NCBI GenBank assembly: GCA_020402865.1 | Contig: JADBYT010000015.1 | Span: 62,001-126,000 of the forward strand | Length of the DNA: 64,000 bases | DNA from: Bacteroidota bacterium | GTDB lineage: Bacteria > Bacteroidota > Bacteroidia > Palsa-965 | Reading direction: 5' to 3' | Shown here: piece by piece, positions 44,301-52,237 of the stretch | How positions within the stretch are numbered: the stretch's first letter is position 1 | Layout of the letters: each line of letters opens with the position of its first letter | Notes under the pieces: model-generated | Database searches by the model: none | Seen by the model: only the letters and a program-made list of their open reading frames with translations | Told to the model about the DNA's origin: nothing | Program-made: the position numbers and the translations under genes

Positions 44301-47300
44301 TTACAGCCGCCACCAACTATGGTAACAGCCTGGTGGCCGCTCTTGATGTGTGCAAAACGGCTGCTTCTGCCTCGTTTGAAATTACCACCGTATCGGCTTC
44401 GGCCAATTACCAGCTGGGCATTACCATAAACAGCGTAAACATAACCGGCAGCATAAGCGGCAACTTTGCCACACCGGCCGATTTGAAAACCGCGTTGGTA
44501 GCCGCTATAAACAGCTACGTAAGCACACCCGACTATATTGCCGTGGACAATGGCGGGGGTAAGTTTTCGATTTTTGCCGGTGCTTCAGAAGGCACTGCGG
44601 CCAACGGACGTACCGTAGTATTTACTTCTTCTAACGGCACGGCTACCATTAACCACCTTATTACCGGCTGCGCTACTACCAGCAATTACCAGCTTTGCGG
44701 CGGCAGCAACGATGGACCCTGCCCCACCTACAACAACTGTTTCTGCGACAAGCTCACCGCGTTGGTGAGCCAGTGGAGCCTGCTCACACCCGCCGAACAG
44801 GCTAACTACGCCAGCCAGAACGCTTACATTGCAGCCGTACTTACGTCACAAACACTCGATCCGGTAACTAACCAAACCATTACGCCGGCCATTACGGCCG
44901 CACAGGTAGCCAACTGGCGCGCCAACTGCACCAACCTCGGTTACCCCGAAGGTGCAGCCGGACAAGCCGGCACCGTAGAACCCGTACCCGCACTTATTGA
45001 CTGCAACCAGAACAGCCAGCCCTGCACCGACGATGCCAGCCTGATTGCCAACTGGAGCGCCCAGCAGGCCTACAACCAACAAAACCAGCAACTGCTGGCC
45101 GAGTTTACCGCCGGTTACCGCGCGGCCTGTTTTGAGGGCGTGTTTGCCGAAACCTTCTGGGTGGAACACCTCGACCGCGAACATCATTTTACACTCTACT
45201 ACTACGACCAGTCGGGTGCACTTACCCGCACCGTGCCACCCAAAGGCGTGGATGTGCTTGATTTGAACGCCACCGTGGGTCCGCAAACCAAACGACAGCT
45301 TATAGCACAAGGTCGCCAAAACGGCACCAACAGTTTAGTGCCTGCGCACACCTTTGTGACCAAGTACAAATACGACAGCTACAACCAGCTTGTATGGCAA
45401 AGCACACCCGACGGCGGACAGAGTAATTTCTGGTACGACCAGTTGGGCCGCATCCGTGTATCGCAGAATGCCAAGCAGGCCGCTATGGGTATTACACAAG
45501 GCGGCAACTGGTACAGCTACACCACCTACGATGCGCTGGGCCGCATGGTGGAAGTAGGCCAGTTAAAGAGCAACACCGCTATTACACAGCCTGTATTAGA
45601 CAATGAAGCCAGCTACCTTGCCTGGGTAGCCGCCGCGCCTGTGCGCGAGCAGGTAACCAAAACCTATTACGATGCAGCCATGGCCGGCAACCCCGTAGCG
45701 GGGCAGTTTGCGGGCGGACAGCAGTTTTTGCGCAAGCGCGTAGCTTCCGTAACCGTAGAACAGACTTACGACGGCAATGATCTTACCTACGATTATGCCA
45801 CACACTACAGCTACGATGTACACGGCAATGTAAACGTACTCATACAGGAATACACCGATCTTGCCCGTTTGGACAACACAGCTACCAACCACTACCAACG
45901 CTACAAAAAAGTAGAATACAGTTACGATCTGGTGAGCGGCAATGTAAACGAAGTAGCCTACCAGAAAGGCCAGAACGATGAGTTCCGGCATAGATATTAT
46001 TACGACGCAGACAACCGGGTAACCAACGTCTATACGAGCCGCAACGGCCACACCTGGGATCAGGATGCGAAGTATGATTTTTACCTGCACGGCCCCTTGG
46101 CGCGTACCGAAATTGGCGACCGCAAGGTGCAGGGCATGGATTACCTGTACACGATACAGGGCTGGGTGAAGGGCGTGAATGCCGCGCACCTGAACCGCAC
46201 CAGCGATGTGGGTAATGATGCAAGCACGCTGGCCTGGAATGCCAACATGCCCAACCAGCACCAAATGACGGGTGCCGATGCGTACGGATTTATGCTGCAC
46301 TACTTTAGCAGCTATACGGATGCGAACAGCGTGGTGCATAATGACTACGAGGCTGTACACAGCGACGGAGCGGCGGCATTGGCCGATTTTACGGCGAGTT
46401 TTGATGACCCTGCGCGCGACCTGTACAATGGTAACATTAAAGCAATGGGTGTGGCGTTGATGCAGCCCAATACCAATGCGTTACCCTCGGCCATGCCGCT
46501 GATGAAGAATGTTTACAAGTACGATCAGTTGAACCGTTTGCTGGAACATAAGGCATGGACGGAGACTACGGTTAGCCCCGGACCTACGGGTACTACGCAG
46601 TCTTATGCGGTGCTTACGCAGGATGCGAATGTGGGTAAGTCGGCGTATTACAACAAGTTTACGTACGATGCGGATGGGAATATTTTGACTCAGCAGCGTA
46701 ATGGTACGGCCGCACTCTGGCAGATGGATAACCTGACGTATAACTACCAGAGCGGGACCAATAAGCTGACTTCGGTGAACGATGCGGTGGGTGGTGCGCA
46801 GTCGGCGAGTTATGAGGATGATTTGGAAAATCAGGCCGCGAATAACTATAGTTACGATCAAATTGGTAACTTAGTGAGCGATGCGAGCGAGGGAATTGCG
46901 AGCATTGAATGGAATGTGTATGGTAAAATTAAATCGATAACGCGCGTGAACGGTTTTAGCAAAACGGTGAACAGTGTGGTGACGTATCCTCCCGATCTGG
47001 AGTTTGGGTACGATGCCATGGGTCAGCGTGTGCTGAAGATTGTGAAGACGCGGGATGCGAATGGGTTGAAGCCACAGGCGGATTGGAAATACACGTATTA
47101 TGTGCGTGATGCGGCGGGGAATGTGTTGACGACGTATAACCGCACGATAACGGTGGATCCGAACAATGCGGCGTACCGGATTGATAAGTACAAGGTGGAG
47201 GAGTGGACGATGTATGGTTCATCACGTATTGGCATTGTTGATCCTTCGGGTGAAGGGGTAACTGCGGCGGAGTTGAAGTTTGAGCCGGAGCAGAACAATA

Positions 47301-48640
47301 CAATCAATGTAATATCGCGCACGGCTACGGCTATTGCTACTACCAGCTTGCTGCGCAAGGCTGGGGAGAAGGTGTATGAGTTGACGAACCATCTTAGTAA
47401 TGTGCTGGTGACGGTGACTGATCGTTTGTTGCCTGTTCAAAATCCGAGTGCGATTGCACAAACGTTGTATTATAGTGCGGATGTGAAGTCGGCTACAGAT
47501 TACTCAGCCTTTGGTGCGCCGTTGAGTGGGCGTGCTCATAATGCACCGGGGTATAAGTTTGGATTTAATGGTAAAGAAAGTGATGTGGAAATCAATGGAT
47601 CTTTTGGTTCTACCTATGATTTGGGTGAACGAATCTTTAGTCCGTCATTAGGACGATTCTTTTCTACTGATCCATTGGAAAAAGTATATACCTCACAAAG
47701 CCCTTATGCGTATTGTACAAACTCTCCAATAGCAAGGGTGGATGTGAATGGAGCTGGCGATCCCTTGGGTTTTTCTAGTGATTTGAGACAGTCTGGTTCT
47801 GGAAATTCAATTCAGGCCAGAATGGAGTGGAAATTAGCAACTGAATCAGGTACACCAATGCCAGGAGAAACACCCGGTGATGGACAAGGCCCAGACCAAA
47901 GGGAGTTTATTATTTCTCATACTATTAGTGAAAAAGATTATTTCTTTACACAGCAATTATATTCAAGTACTGTATGGGGAAATAGCAACTATGAGAGACA
48001 TACTCTCGCCTCTTGGAATGAAAGTCCAAGGTTGTCACGTGATGAAAAACTTATTTCTCAAACTATGACGCCATTGACATTTGATGTAGCTCGAATGGAC
48101 TTAGGAGTGAGAATTACTAAAAATGCTGATGGAGCATGGGTTTTTGGTACCCGTTCTGATAAAAGTTGGATTTCAACCACATCATTTGTTGAATATCCAT
48201 ATCCTAGCCTTATGAATCATGTAGCAGCTATTTCAACTATTCACCTTCTGACAATTTCTCCAACTGATCCAACTGTTGCAAATTTAGTTGTAACAAGTTA
48301 TTTTGCAGGTGATCCTGTACAACTTCAAATGGCTGTTTCTGCTGGTGGAATTTTTGGACTTGAATTTTCAACTTCTGGAGGTGTTGGACCAAAAGCAGGT
48401 TGGATAAGTCATACAGTTGAACTGCGAATAACTACAGATGCAAATAATGAACCACATTTAAAAATGACTTTGCTTTCAACTGTTACTAAGTCGTCTACTC
48501 TTAATGTTGAAGTAGAAGAAGCGACACCATTCAGTCGATCGGGACATGAAAAAGGTTTATTCGGTGATTTATTAGTTAAGCCCCAAGATTGGGTATTCGG
48601 AATTAAACTCCAAAATTCAACAGGAAAAAAAATTGAATAA
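41306..48640 (+). CDS. RHS-repeat protein with RHS-associated core and variable C-terminal tip
   Basis: About 2444 residues from the ATG at 41306, which gives a signal peptide (MMKRIALLLILVMATLSSVHA); the open frame to 41246 overlaps the previous gene. The shell carries an FN3-like segment (LDVHWNYVPGAVEYDLEWYF), Cys-rich stretches (CDNTTPPDAVADNCNSN) and many YD repeats from ~1350 on (YKYDSYNQLVWQSTPDGGQSNFWYDQLGRIRV). The RHS core ends with FGFNGKESDVE, LGRFFSTDPLEK, SPYAYCTNSPIARVDVNG at ~2090-2147. The last ~296 residues are a non-conserved, AT-rich tip of unknown activity, the polymorphic-toxin position. Confidence 0.9.
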   Translation: MMKRIALLLILVMATLSSVHAAVETRSARLFGDQIINNAVLNVQDDKYVCTSNPSTCTPDFVNLSTENYIQMRWTGGARSYFGAVQTLDVTGTLVRYTAAGAVIGTPEAVALQLVLDPQGGAVHTDLATYRSPAPGYRTIFTVTSVQINGVNATLPQDIIIESSIKTTRYYNFDQGTAPVLGYVYSSTNRTLDVHWNYVPGAVEYDLEWYFVNYENPTAAVTPDMDQSTRVTVSEQHYVINTIYDKGTVFLRVRAVFRGGTNNDERRESVWSNQDSRDVDNLDPYRNWTYSIAYAEDGKHKEVVSYFDGSGRNRQSITLLNSENVSLIGEQFYDYEGRAALSTLPAPSVNFSNSLKFYESYTLNAAGQPFTKQDFDKDAAYNSAACLPSSGPQLSAQAGASRYYSPNNNRAAAGDAFNVALPDAKEYPYVMMVFDKDGRAKMQSGPGVAHAMGSGHETQLYYARPMQDRIDRLFGTEAGYAEHYSVEYVRDANGQLSVVYKDLAGRVIATALTGEKPAALDAIASYNGAGTLLREHFDALNSYDVNTGGMVMQSNYMVELANETHNFHYELTPAQYAALCGLGEFACKYKLQITIFDDCNTAIQDNQNPHVVHQTFAHINPSNLVHDFTVTFPHIGIYRIEKKLVLDESDLQTYQAGVMQALPGTCGHDLAWFQAQYAATIDLSECQGIAACSTWCETEADRLNLTGQPRIDFIYNCQSGCVETLPNTSNCDVLLNRMAADLSPGGQYFDNINATNSTINNNWLINNLWADNNTTAWTAANFRDANGNLIQSWAALRSSAQPGFAMQSFSSGITTLTQGSGGHLYEFHPEFCHYEWCIKTQTSKAYDAQLLMATTFAQATAAPLNFNTGGSNILDGDPYFAAGGEGASQYSTMNGQLSTIYSAAINYINSTGCTLTYTTACNDLLWQTFRRMYLQKKYELMDQRNATAYGCTRYCDNTTPPDAVADNCNSNPAYVIGFELLAPDLITPLQNIANDPDPVTAATNYGNSLVAALDVCKTAASASFEITTVSASANYQLGITINSVNITGSISGNFATPADLKTALVAAINSYVSTPDYIAVDNGGGKFSIFAGASEGTAANGRTVVFTSSNGTATINHLITGCATTSNYQLCGGSNDGPCPTYNNCFCDKLTALVSQWSLLTPAEQANYASQNAYIAAVLTSQTLDPVTNQTITPAITAAQVANWRANCTNLGYPEGAAGQAGTVEPVPALIDCNQNSQPCTDDASLIANWSAQQAYNQQNQQLLAEFTAGYRAACFEGVFAETFWVEHLDREHHFTLYYYDQSGALTRTVPPKGVDVLDLNATVGPQTKRQLIAQGRQNGTNSLVPAHTFVTKYKYDSYNQLVWQSTPDGGQSNFWYDQLGRIRVSQNAKQAAMGITQGGNWYSYTTYDALGRMVEVGQLKSNTAITQPVLDNEASYLAWVAAAPVREQVTKTYYDAAMAGNPVAGQFAGGQQFLRKRVASVTVEQTYDGNDLTYDYATHYSYDVHGNVNVLIQEYTDLARLDNTATNHYQRYKKVEYSYDLVSGNVNEVAYQKGQNDEFRHRYYYDADNRVTNVYTSRNGHTWDQDAKYDFYLHGPLARTEIGDRKVQGMDYLYTIQGWVKGVNAAHLNRTSDVGNDASTLAWNANMPNQHQMTGADAYGFMLHYFSSYTDANSVVHNDYEAVHSDGAAALADFTASFDDPARDLYNGNIKAMGVALMQPNTNALPSAMPLMKNVYKYDQLNRLLEHKAWTETTVSPGPTGTTQSYAVLTQDANVGKSAYYNKFTYDADGNILTQQRNGTAALWQMDNLTYNYQSGTNKLTSVNDAVGGAQSASYEDDLENQAANNYSYDQIGNLVSDASEGIASIEWNVYGKIKSITRVNGFSKTVNSVVTYPPDLEFGYDAMGQRVLKIVKTRDANGLKPQADWKYTYYVRDAAGNVLTTYNRTITVDPNNAAYRIDKYKVEEWTMYGSSRIGIVDPSGEGVTAAELKFEPEQNNTINVISRTATAIATTSLLRKAGEKVYELTNHLSNVLVTVTDRLLPVQNPSAIAQTLYYSADVKSATDYSAFGAPLSGRAHNAPGYKFGFNGKESDVEINGSFGSTYDLGERIFSPSLGRFFSTDPLEKVYTSQSPYAYCTNSPIARVDVNGAGDPLGFSSDLRQSGSGNSIQARMEWKLATESGTPMPGETPGDGQGPDQREFIISHTISEKDYFFTQQLYSSTVWGNSNYERHTLASWNESPRLSRDEKLISQTMTPLTFDVARMDLGVRITKNADGAWVFGTRSDKSWISTTSFVEYPYPSLMNHVAAISTIHLLTISPTDPTVANLVVTSYFAGDPVQLQMAVSAGGIFGLEFSTSGGVGPKAGWISHTVELRITTDANNEPHLKMTLLSTVTKSSTLNVEVEEATPFSRSGHEKGLFGDLLVKPQDWVFGIKLQNSTGKKIE

Positions 48641-48641
48641 T

Positions 48642-49184
48642 ATGAAGATTTTGTTCGCAGGTGTCTTTTGTGCAATTATATTTCTTAATTGCTCATCTAT
48701 CGTAAGTGATAATGATGTCTTTATTAATGACTTGAAAGTTATTGAAAATTACATACAGTCTATTAAATCAGAAAAAGAAAGAGACCATTTACCTTGTCTT
48801 TTTCAAAATCGAGATGATATAGTCTCAGTTACATTATCATTTTATCCTAATGATACTACTCAGATTGAAAAATATTATATGTATTGTGAGAATAATAAGG
48901 AGGCTGAAATTTATTTTAGAGGTTGTTCTAAGTGTCTTAGTAATGAGATATATTTATCTGATTCAATCTCTTTATTAGGAAAAAAATTTCGATTAACTGA
49001 AATGGGCTTTTATTCTTCATGTGAAACTGATACTTCATGTCTAAGATTTAATGGGAGTTATTGTAACTCATTATTTGATGAATATACTTTGGAACGATTT
49101 GATTACAAGAATGAAATTTCATTAGTTTACTTAAGAATCCTTTATTTAAGAAATAATACAGTAAGAACACGAGCATCAAATTAG
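48642..49184 (+). CDS. Candidate immunity lipoprotein for RHS tip 1
   Basis: 180 residues from the ATG at 48642, one base after the RHS stop (TAA-T-ATG). It has a lipoprotein signal (MKILFAGVFCAIIFLNCSS) and an AT-rich gene body like the tip before it. The rest is charged and Cys-rich (CLFQNRDDIVSVTLSFYPND, FRGCSKCLSNEIYLSD, FYSSCETDTSCLRFNG); no known domain. Position, composition match with the tip and a periplasmic location argue for an immunity protein against a periplasm-acting toxin; no direct evidence. Confidence 0.7.
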   Translation: MKILFAGVFCAIIFLNCSSIVSDNDVFINDLKVIENYIQSIKSEKERDHLPCLFQNRDDIVSVTLSFYPNDTTQIEKYYMYCENNKEAEIYFRGCSKCLSNEIYLSDSISLLGKKFRLTEMGFYSSCETDTSCLRFNGSYCNSLFDEYTLERFDYKNEISLVYLRILYLRNNTVRTRASN

Positions 49185-49367
49185 GGCGAGTCGAGTCGTG
49201 CGTCAAATTAGCGCACGGAACAATAATAAACTGAATTCCAGTTCATTGACATCTTAGAGGCGAGTAATAACACCCAATTTAAGGTGGCTCACAATATGGC
49301 ACTTTTCTCAAACGCTTTTCTAAAGCGATTTTGAGAGGGTGCTTCTCAAAGCAGTGCATCAAATTAG
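49173..49367 (+). repeat. Three copies of the 12-mer GC(A/G)TCAAATTAG
   Basis: Copies at 49173-49184, 49200-49211 and 49356-49367. The second and third sit inside short inverted repeats (GTGCG...CGCAC, TGC...GCA type). The first covers the end of the immunity gene. They surround the left end of the IS1-like element. Confidence 0.6.
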
Positions 49368-50124
49368 CGCATGATGAAAATGAACTGTCTAAAATGCTCG
49401 CAATCCCTTATTCGTCGTGGCTTCCAAGCCAATGGTACTCAGCGGTATTTCTGTAAATCCTGCAAGCTATATTGTCAGGCCACATATAAATACAAAGCCT
49501 GCGAGCCAAATACAAACAGTCAGATCAGCAAATGGCTAAAAGTTGGTGGCACACTTCGTCAAACAGCAAAAGCTCTGGGAATTGCGTTCAACACATTTCA
49601 AAAACGAACATTGACTATTGCAAGGACATTGAAAAACCCAATCCCTGATAAAACAGGGGACACTTATGAAATAGACGAACTAAAAACTCATGCGGGAGTA
49701 CCTAAAAAAGAGTGCTGGTTGCTTTCGGCGTTTAACCGAAGAACCAAACAAATTTCGGCAGTAAGTCTGGGAAGCAGGTGCAAAGAGGATTTTCGAGGGT
49801 TAATCAATTACATTTTAAAAGTGTCGCCAAAGAGAATTTACACCGACGGGTTACCTACTTATGAAAGTCTGATTCCGAAAACCATTCATAATATAGCAAA
49901 GAAATTGCTTTCTCGCATTGAACGGCATCATTTGAATTTACGCATACACATTGCCAGTTTGCGACGCGATGAAGTTTGTAGTGCGAAAAGCCTGAATCAT
50001 TTGCTGGCGAGAGTGAAAATATATTGTTGGAGTTGAGTGTTTTTGTGTAGGTTATTCGGATAAAAGTATTATATTATACTGTATAATTATGCTCTTTAAC
50101 ATGCTGGATATTTATTGAGCCAAA
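49283..50124 (+). mobile_element. IS1-family-like element (ends uncertain)
   Basis: The transposase at 49371-50036 is flanked by TGGCTCA (49285-49291) and its inverted copy TGAGCCA (50116-50122), possible terminal inverted repeats. No target-site duplication is found, and the right end merges into repeat R-A1, so the boundaries are tentative. Confidence 0.35.
49371..50036 (+). CDS. IS1-family transposase (single fused ORF)
   Basis: 221 residues. The N-terminal zinc motif CLKCSQSLIRRGFQANGTQRYFCKSCKLYCQ is the InsA-type zinc beta ribbon, followed by a helix-turn-helix (GGTLRQTAKALGIAFNTFQKRTLTIA). The InsB-type DDE domain follows (TYEIDELKTH, KRIYTDGLPTYESLIP, RIERHHLNLRIHIASLRRDEVCSAKS). In E. 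coli IS1 these parts need frameshifting; here they are one frame, as in other Bacteroidota IS1 relatives. Met choice among 49371, 49374 and 49380 is arbitrary. Confidence 0.9.
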   Translation: MMKMNCLKCSQSLIRRGFQANGTQRYFCKSCKLYCQATYKYKACEPNTNSQISKWLKVGGTLRQTAKALGIAFNTFQKRTLTIARTLKNPIPDKTGDTYEIDELKTHAGVPKKECWLLSAFNRRTKQISAVSLGSRCKEDFRGLINYILKVSPKRIYTDGLPTYESLIPKTIHNIAKKLLSRIERHHLNLRIHIASLRRDEVCSAKSLNHLLARVKIYCWS

Positions 50125-50225
50125 CGGTATGAATAACTAGCCCCGGCTGTAGTGGAAACCCCGCAGGGAGAAAAATGCTTTAGCGATGTACATCCTCCCG
50201 AGGAGTTGTAACGGAAGACGGGAGC
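50120..50225. repeat. Repeat R-A, copy 1 (structured ~107-bp element)
   Basis: Begins CCAAACGGT, continues TAGCCCCGGCTGTAGTGG, then a hairpin GGGAG/CTCCC with a variable loop, and ends GAGTTGTAACGG / GACGGGAG. It aligns with copy 2 at 52094-52200 with conserved flanks and a variable middle. The element contains two internal versions of a TTGnAnCGGAAA-like unit. Confidence 0.7.
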
Positions 50226-50272
50226 GGACGGTATTTTAGTGTGACAATAAGATCGCTTCTATTGCTTTTTGA

Positions 50273-50626
50273 AAATACCAGTACTACCTGCACGGCCCGC
50301 TGGGCCGCACCGAGCTTGGTGAGAAGCAGGTGCAAGGCACCGATTATGTGTTTACGATCCAGGGCTGGATCAAGGGTGTGAACAGCAATGTGCTGGACAG
50401 AGACAAGGACATCGGCAAAGACGGCCATAACACCAATGCCACCAACTACATTGCCAGCCAGCAAGGTATCCACAGCAACACCGCAATTGATGCGTTCGGG
50501 TTTACGTTGGATTATTTCTGGAACAACAGCACGAACAAGAAGGATTACAAACCGATCAATACGAATGCACAGAGCCTTTATAACGATGCGCCGAACGCGA
50601 CGCGCTCTCCACGAGACCTGCGGTAA
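50273..50626 (+). pseudogene. Orphan RHS fragment 1 (both ends truncated)
   Basis: The frame from 50273 reads KYQYYLHGPLGRTELGEKQVQG and continues IQGWIKGVNSNVLDRDKDIGKDGHNT..., homologous to the resident RHS protein around YDFYLHGPLARTEIGDRKVQG. It has no start codon, begins right behind R-A1, and is cut at ~50602 by R-B copy 1, after which it runs to a chance stop at 50624-50626. It is nearly identical at the DNA level to the first ~270 bases of orphan RHS 2. Confidence 0.85.
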
Positions 50627-50722
50627 AACCCTACGAATATTCGTAGTTGCTGATTTTCAGCACATTTAATAAAACTTCAAAGCCGATCAAAATAGATCGG
50701 CTTTACAATTCAAAAAGTTCTT
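50602..50722. repeat. Repeat R-B, copy 1
   Basis: A ~121-bp element shared with 55451-55573. It contains CTCTCCACGAGACCTG, a perfect 16-bp palindrome CTACGAATATTCGTAG (50631-50646), and a 10-bp stem AAAGCCGATC/GATCGGCTTT (50679-50704) that would act as a terminator. A transposase gene follows on the minus strand. Confidence 0.75.
50679..50704. terminator. Terminator hairpin inside R-B copy 1
   Basis: Perfect 10-bp stem AAAGCCGATC / GATCGGCTTT with loop AAAATA; A/T runs on both sides suit the minus-strand transposase and any plus-strand reading. Confidence 0.7.
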
Positions 50723-50788
50723 TGACTTACTGGAAAATCTACTTTAAAAAAACGTCTCTCGGAAAAACTGGTTGTTCGCTCGTTGAAC

Positions 50789-52054
50789 TTACATTTTCGC
50801 ACATCCAATACCTTTGAGGCAACTTACTGAACGGTTTTCTTCCAGTCTGATTGCTCTGGCTTCAGCCATTTGCGTTGTAAATCGCTTACGATCAGGTTTA
50901 GCACCGTGCAATACTTCCCAACATGAGTAGCCGTAATGGTCAATCGGAAACTTCTCATGGTTCATATAATGCACAAAGTCCTGCAACCGCTTCACCAAAT
51001 CGACCAAATCACGAGGAACACCAAATCGCAAACGATATTCATTCTTGAGCGTATGATGAATGCTTTCTGACATTGAGTTTGAACGTACATCAATTCCCGA
51101 AGTCAGTTTACGAACTTCGGGTACTACTTGCTGGGCAATCCACACCAATAGTTCGCCTTTGTTTTCAGAACCACCGTCGGAAACAATAGAAACGTGCTTC
51201 ACGTAGTCGCCAATTTGATAAGCAGAAAACGTTTGTGCAAACAGATCTCTGATAAATACCGAGGCAGCAGACGGGAGAACAGCGAAGTTTAGAATAGCCC
51301 TCGAATAATTATCCTTGATAAAAGCGACTTTTTGTTTGCCTGTTTCGGTGATGATCTCGGTAATATCAACGTGCAGCATTTCAAACGGAAAAGCTGCTCT
51401 CAAAATCTGTCGAATATGTTTGGCCTTTTGTTCCCGGGTAATTTTCGGAATATACTTGTAAAACGTACTGAGCGAACAAAATAATTTCCCGGCACGAAGT
51501 AATTGGAAAAACACCGTAGAAAGTGGCAATCTGAAATTAGCCGGATCGTTTACGGCATTATCAATTACCTGCACTTCGCGCAACGAAAGCTGTTGTGGGT
51601 ATTGCCAAAAACATCTTCGTGTACGTGAGCGCATACACACCAATTCATTTCGCAGCCGATAGTACGTATCGCTGCTGATATTCATAATACGTGCGGCGAC
51701 TTCAACAGACACATAATTACAGATCGAATCAACTGATTGTACAAGTAGTTCTGCAATCTGTTTTTTGAATTGAGCCGGCCGTTCGCGGAATAATTTTTGA
51801 ACTTGCGTAAACACAGAATGAATGCGGCACACAAAGCGGCATACTTTGAAAACTAATTTGCTTGTATAAACGGCTTTGATGTCGGCATTGCGCAAAAGAT
51901 AATCCTCAACGACTTCAAAACCGAACTGTTTTTCTTGTTCGAGATGTTTCCAATAGGTGCGTGTGGAATATGGGATTTGTTTCAGTACGTGTGCGTCGAT
52001 TAGCTGCAAGTGAAACAGCACAATGAGCATGGGGTGATAACTTCGCTTTTGCAT
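50789..52054 (-). CDS. DDE (rve-type) transposase
   Basis: 421 residues. The N-terminal half is helical with a helix-turn-helix (VEVAARIMNISSDTYYRLRNEL); the C-terminal half is an integrase-core catalytic domain: LHVDITEI (first Asp), VSDGGSENKG (second Asp in the DGG turn) and SNSMSESIHHTLKNEYRL (catalytic Glu). It belongs with the IS3/IS481 superfamily. R-B copy 1 lies downstream and R-A copy 2 upstream, but whether these are the element's ends is unclear. The frame is intact. Confidence 0.88.
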   Translation of the reverse strand: MQKRSYHPMLIVLFHLQLIDAHVLKQIPYSTRTYWKHLEQEKQFGFEVVEDYLLRNADIKAVYTSKLVFKVCRFVCRIHSVFTQVQKLFRERPAQFKKQIAELLVQSVDSICNYVSVEVAARIMNISSDTYYRLRNELVCMRSRTRRCFWQYPQQLSLREVQVIDNAVNDPANFRLPLSTVFFQLLRAGKLFCSLSTFYKYIPKITREQKAKHIRQILRAAFPFEMLHVDITEIITETGKQKVAFIKDNYSRAILNFAVLPSAASVFIRDLFAQTFSAYQIGDYVKHVSIVSDGGSENKGELLVWIAQQVVPEVRKLTSGIDVRSNSMSESIHHTLKNEYRLRFGVPRDLVDLVKRLQDFVHYMNHEKFPIDHYGYSCWEVLHGAKPDRKRFTTQMAEARAIRLEENRSVSCLKGIGCAKM

Positions 52055-52093
52055 TGGGGTTATGAGTTGTGACGAATAAAGGTATTTTGAAAC

Positions 52094-52200
52094 ACCAAAC
52101 GGTTTGATAAATTAGCCCGGATTGCAGCGGAAACCCCGCAGGTGTAGTTTGTATTCGTTACTAACAAACTCCCGAGGAGTTGCAGCGGAAAGCCGGAGTG
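52094..52200. repeat. Repeat R-A, copy 2
   Basis: Aligns with 50120-50225: CCAAACGGT, TAGCCCGGATTGCAGCGG, AAACCCCGCAGG, a variable hairpin (AGTTTGT/ACAAACT), CCCGAGGAGTTGCAGCGG, AAAGCCGGAG. The half-unit TTGCAGCGGAAA occurs twice in direct orientation. It immediately precedes orphan RHS 2. Confidence 0.7.
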
Positions 52201-52237
52201 AATAGTAATTAATTGCACATTACTTCCGCTCCAATCA

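Noticed and set aside
45596-46360. 254-residue minus-strand frame within the RHS gene
   Set aside because: It is antisense to the YD-repeat region, which has strong RHS motifs; the Val/Ile-rich product is a shadow.
49283-50124. Target-site duplication of the IS1-like element
   Set aside because: The flanks (ending AATTTAA and starting GGTATG) do not match, and the right end merges with R-A, so no duplication can be claimed.
50120-52200. R-A as an integron attC site
   Set aside because: Conserved ends with a variable stem suggest it, but the GTTRRRY/RYYYAAC core sites are not evident and no integron integrase is in the window.
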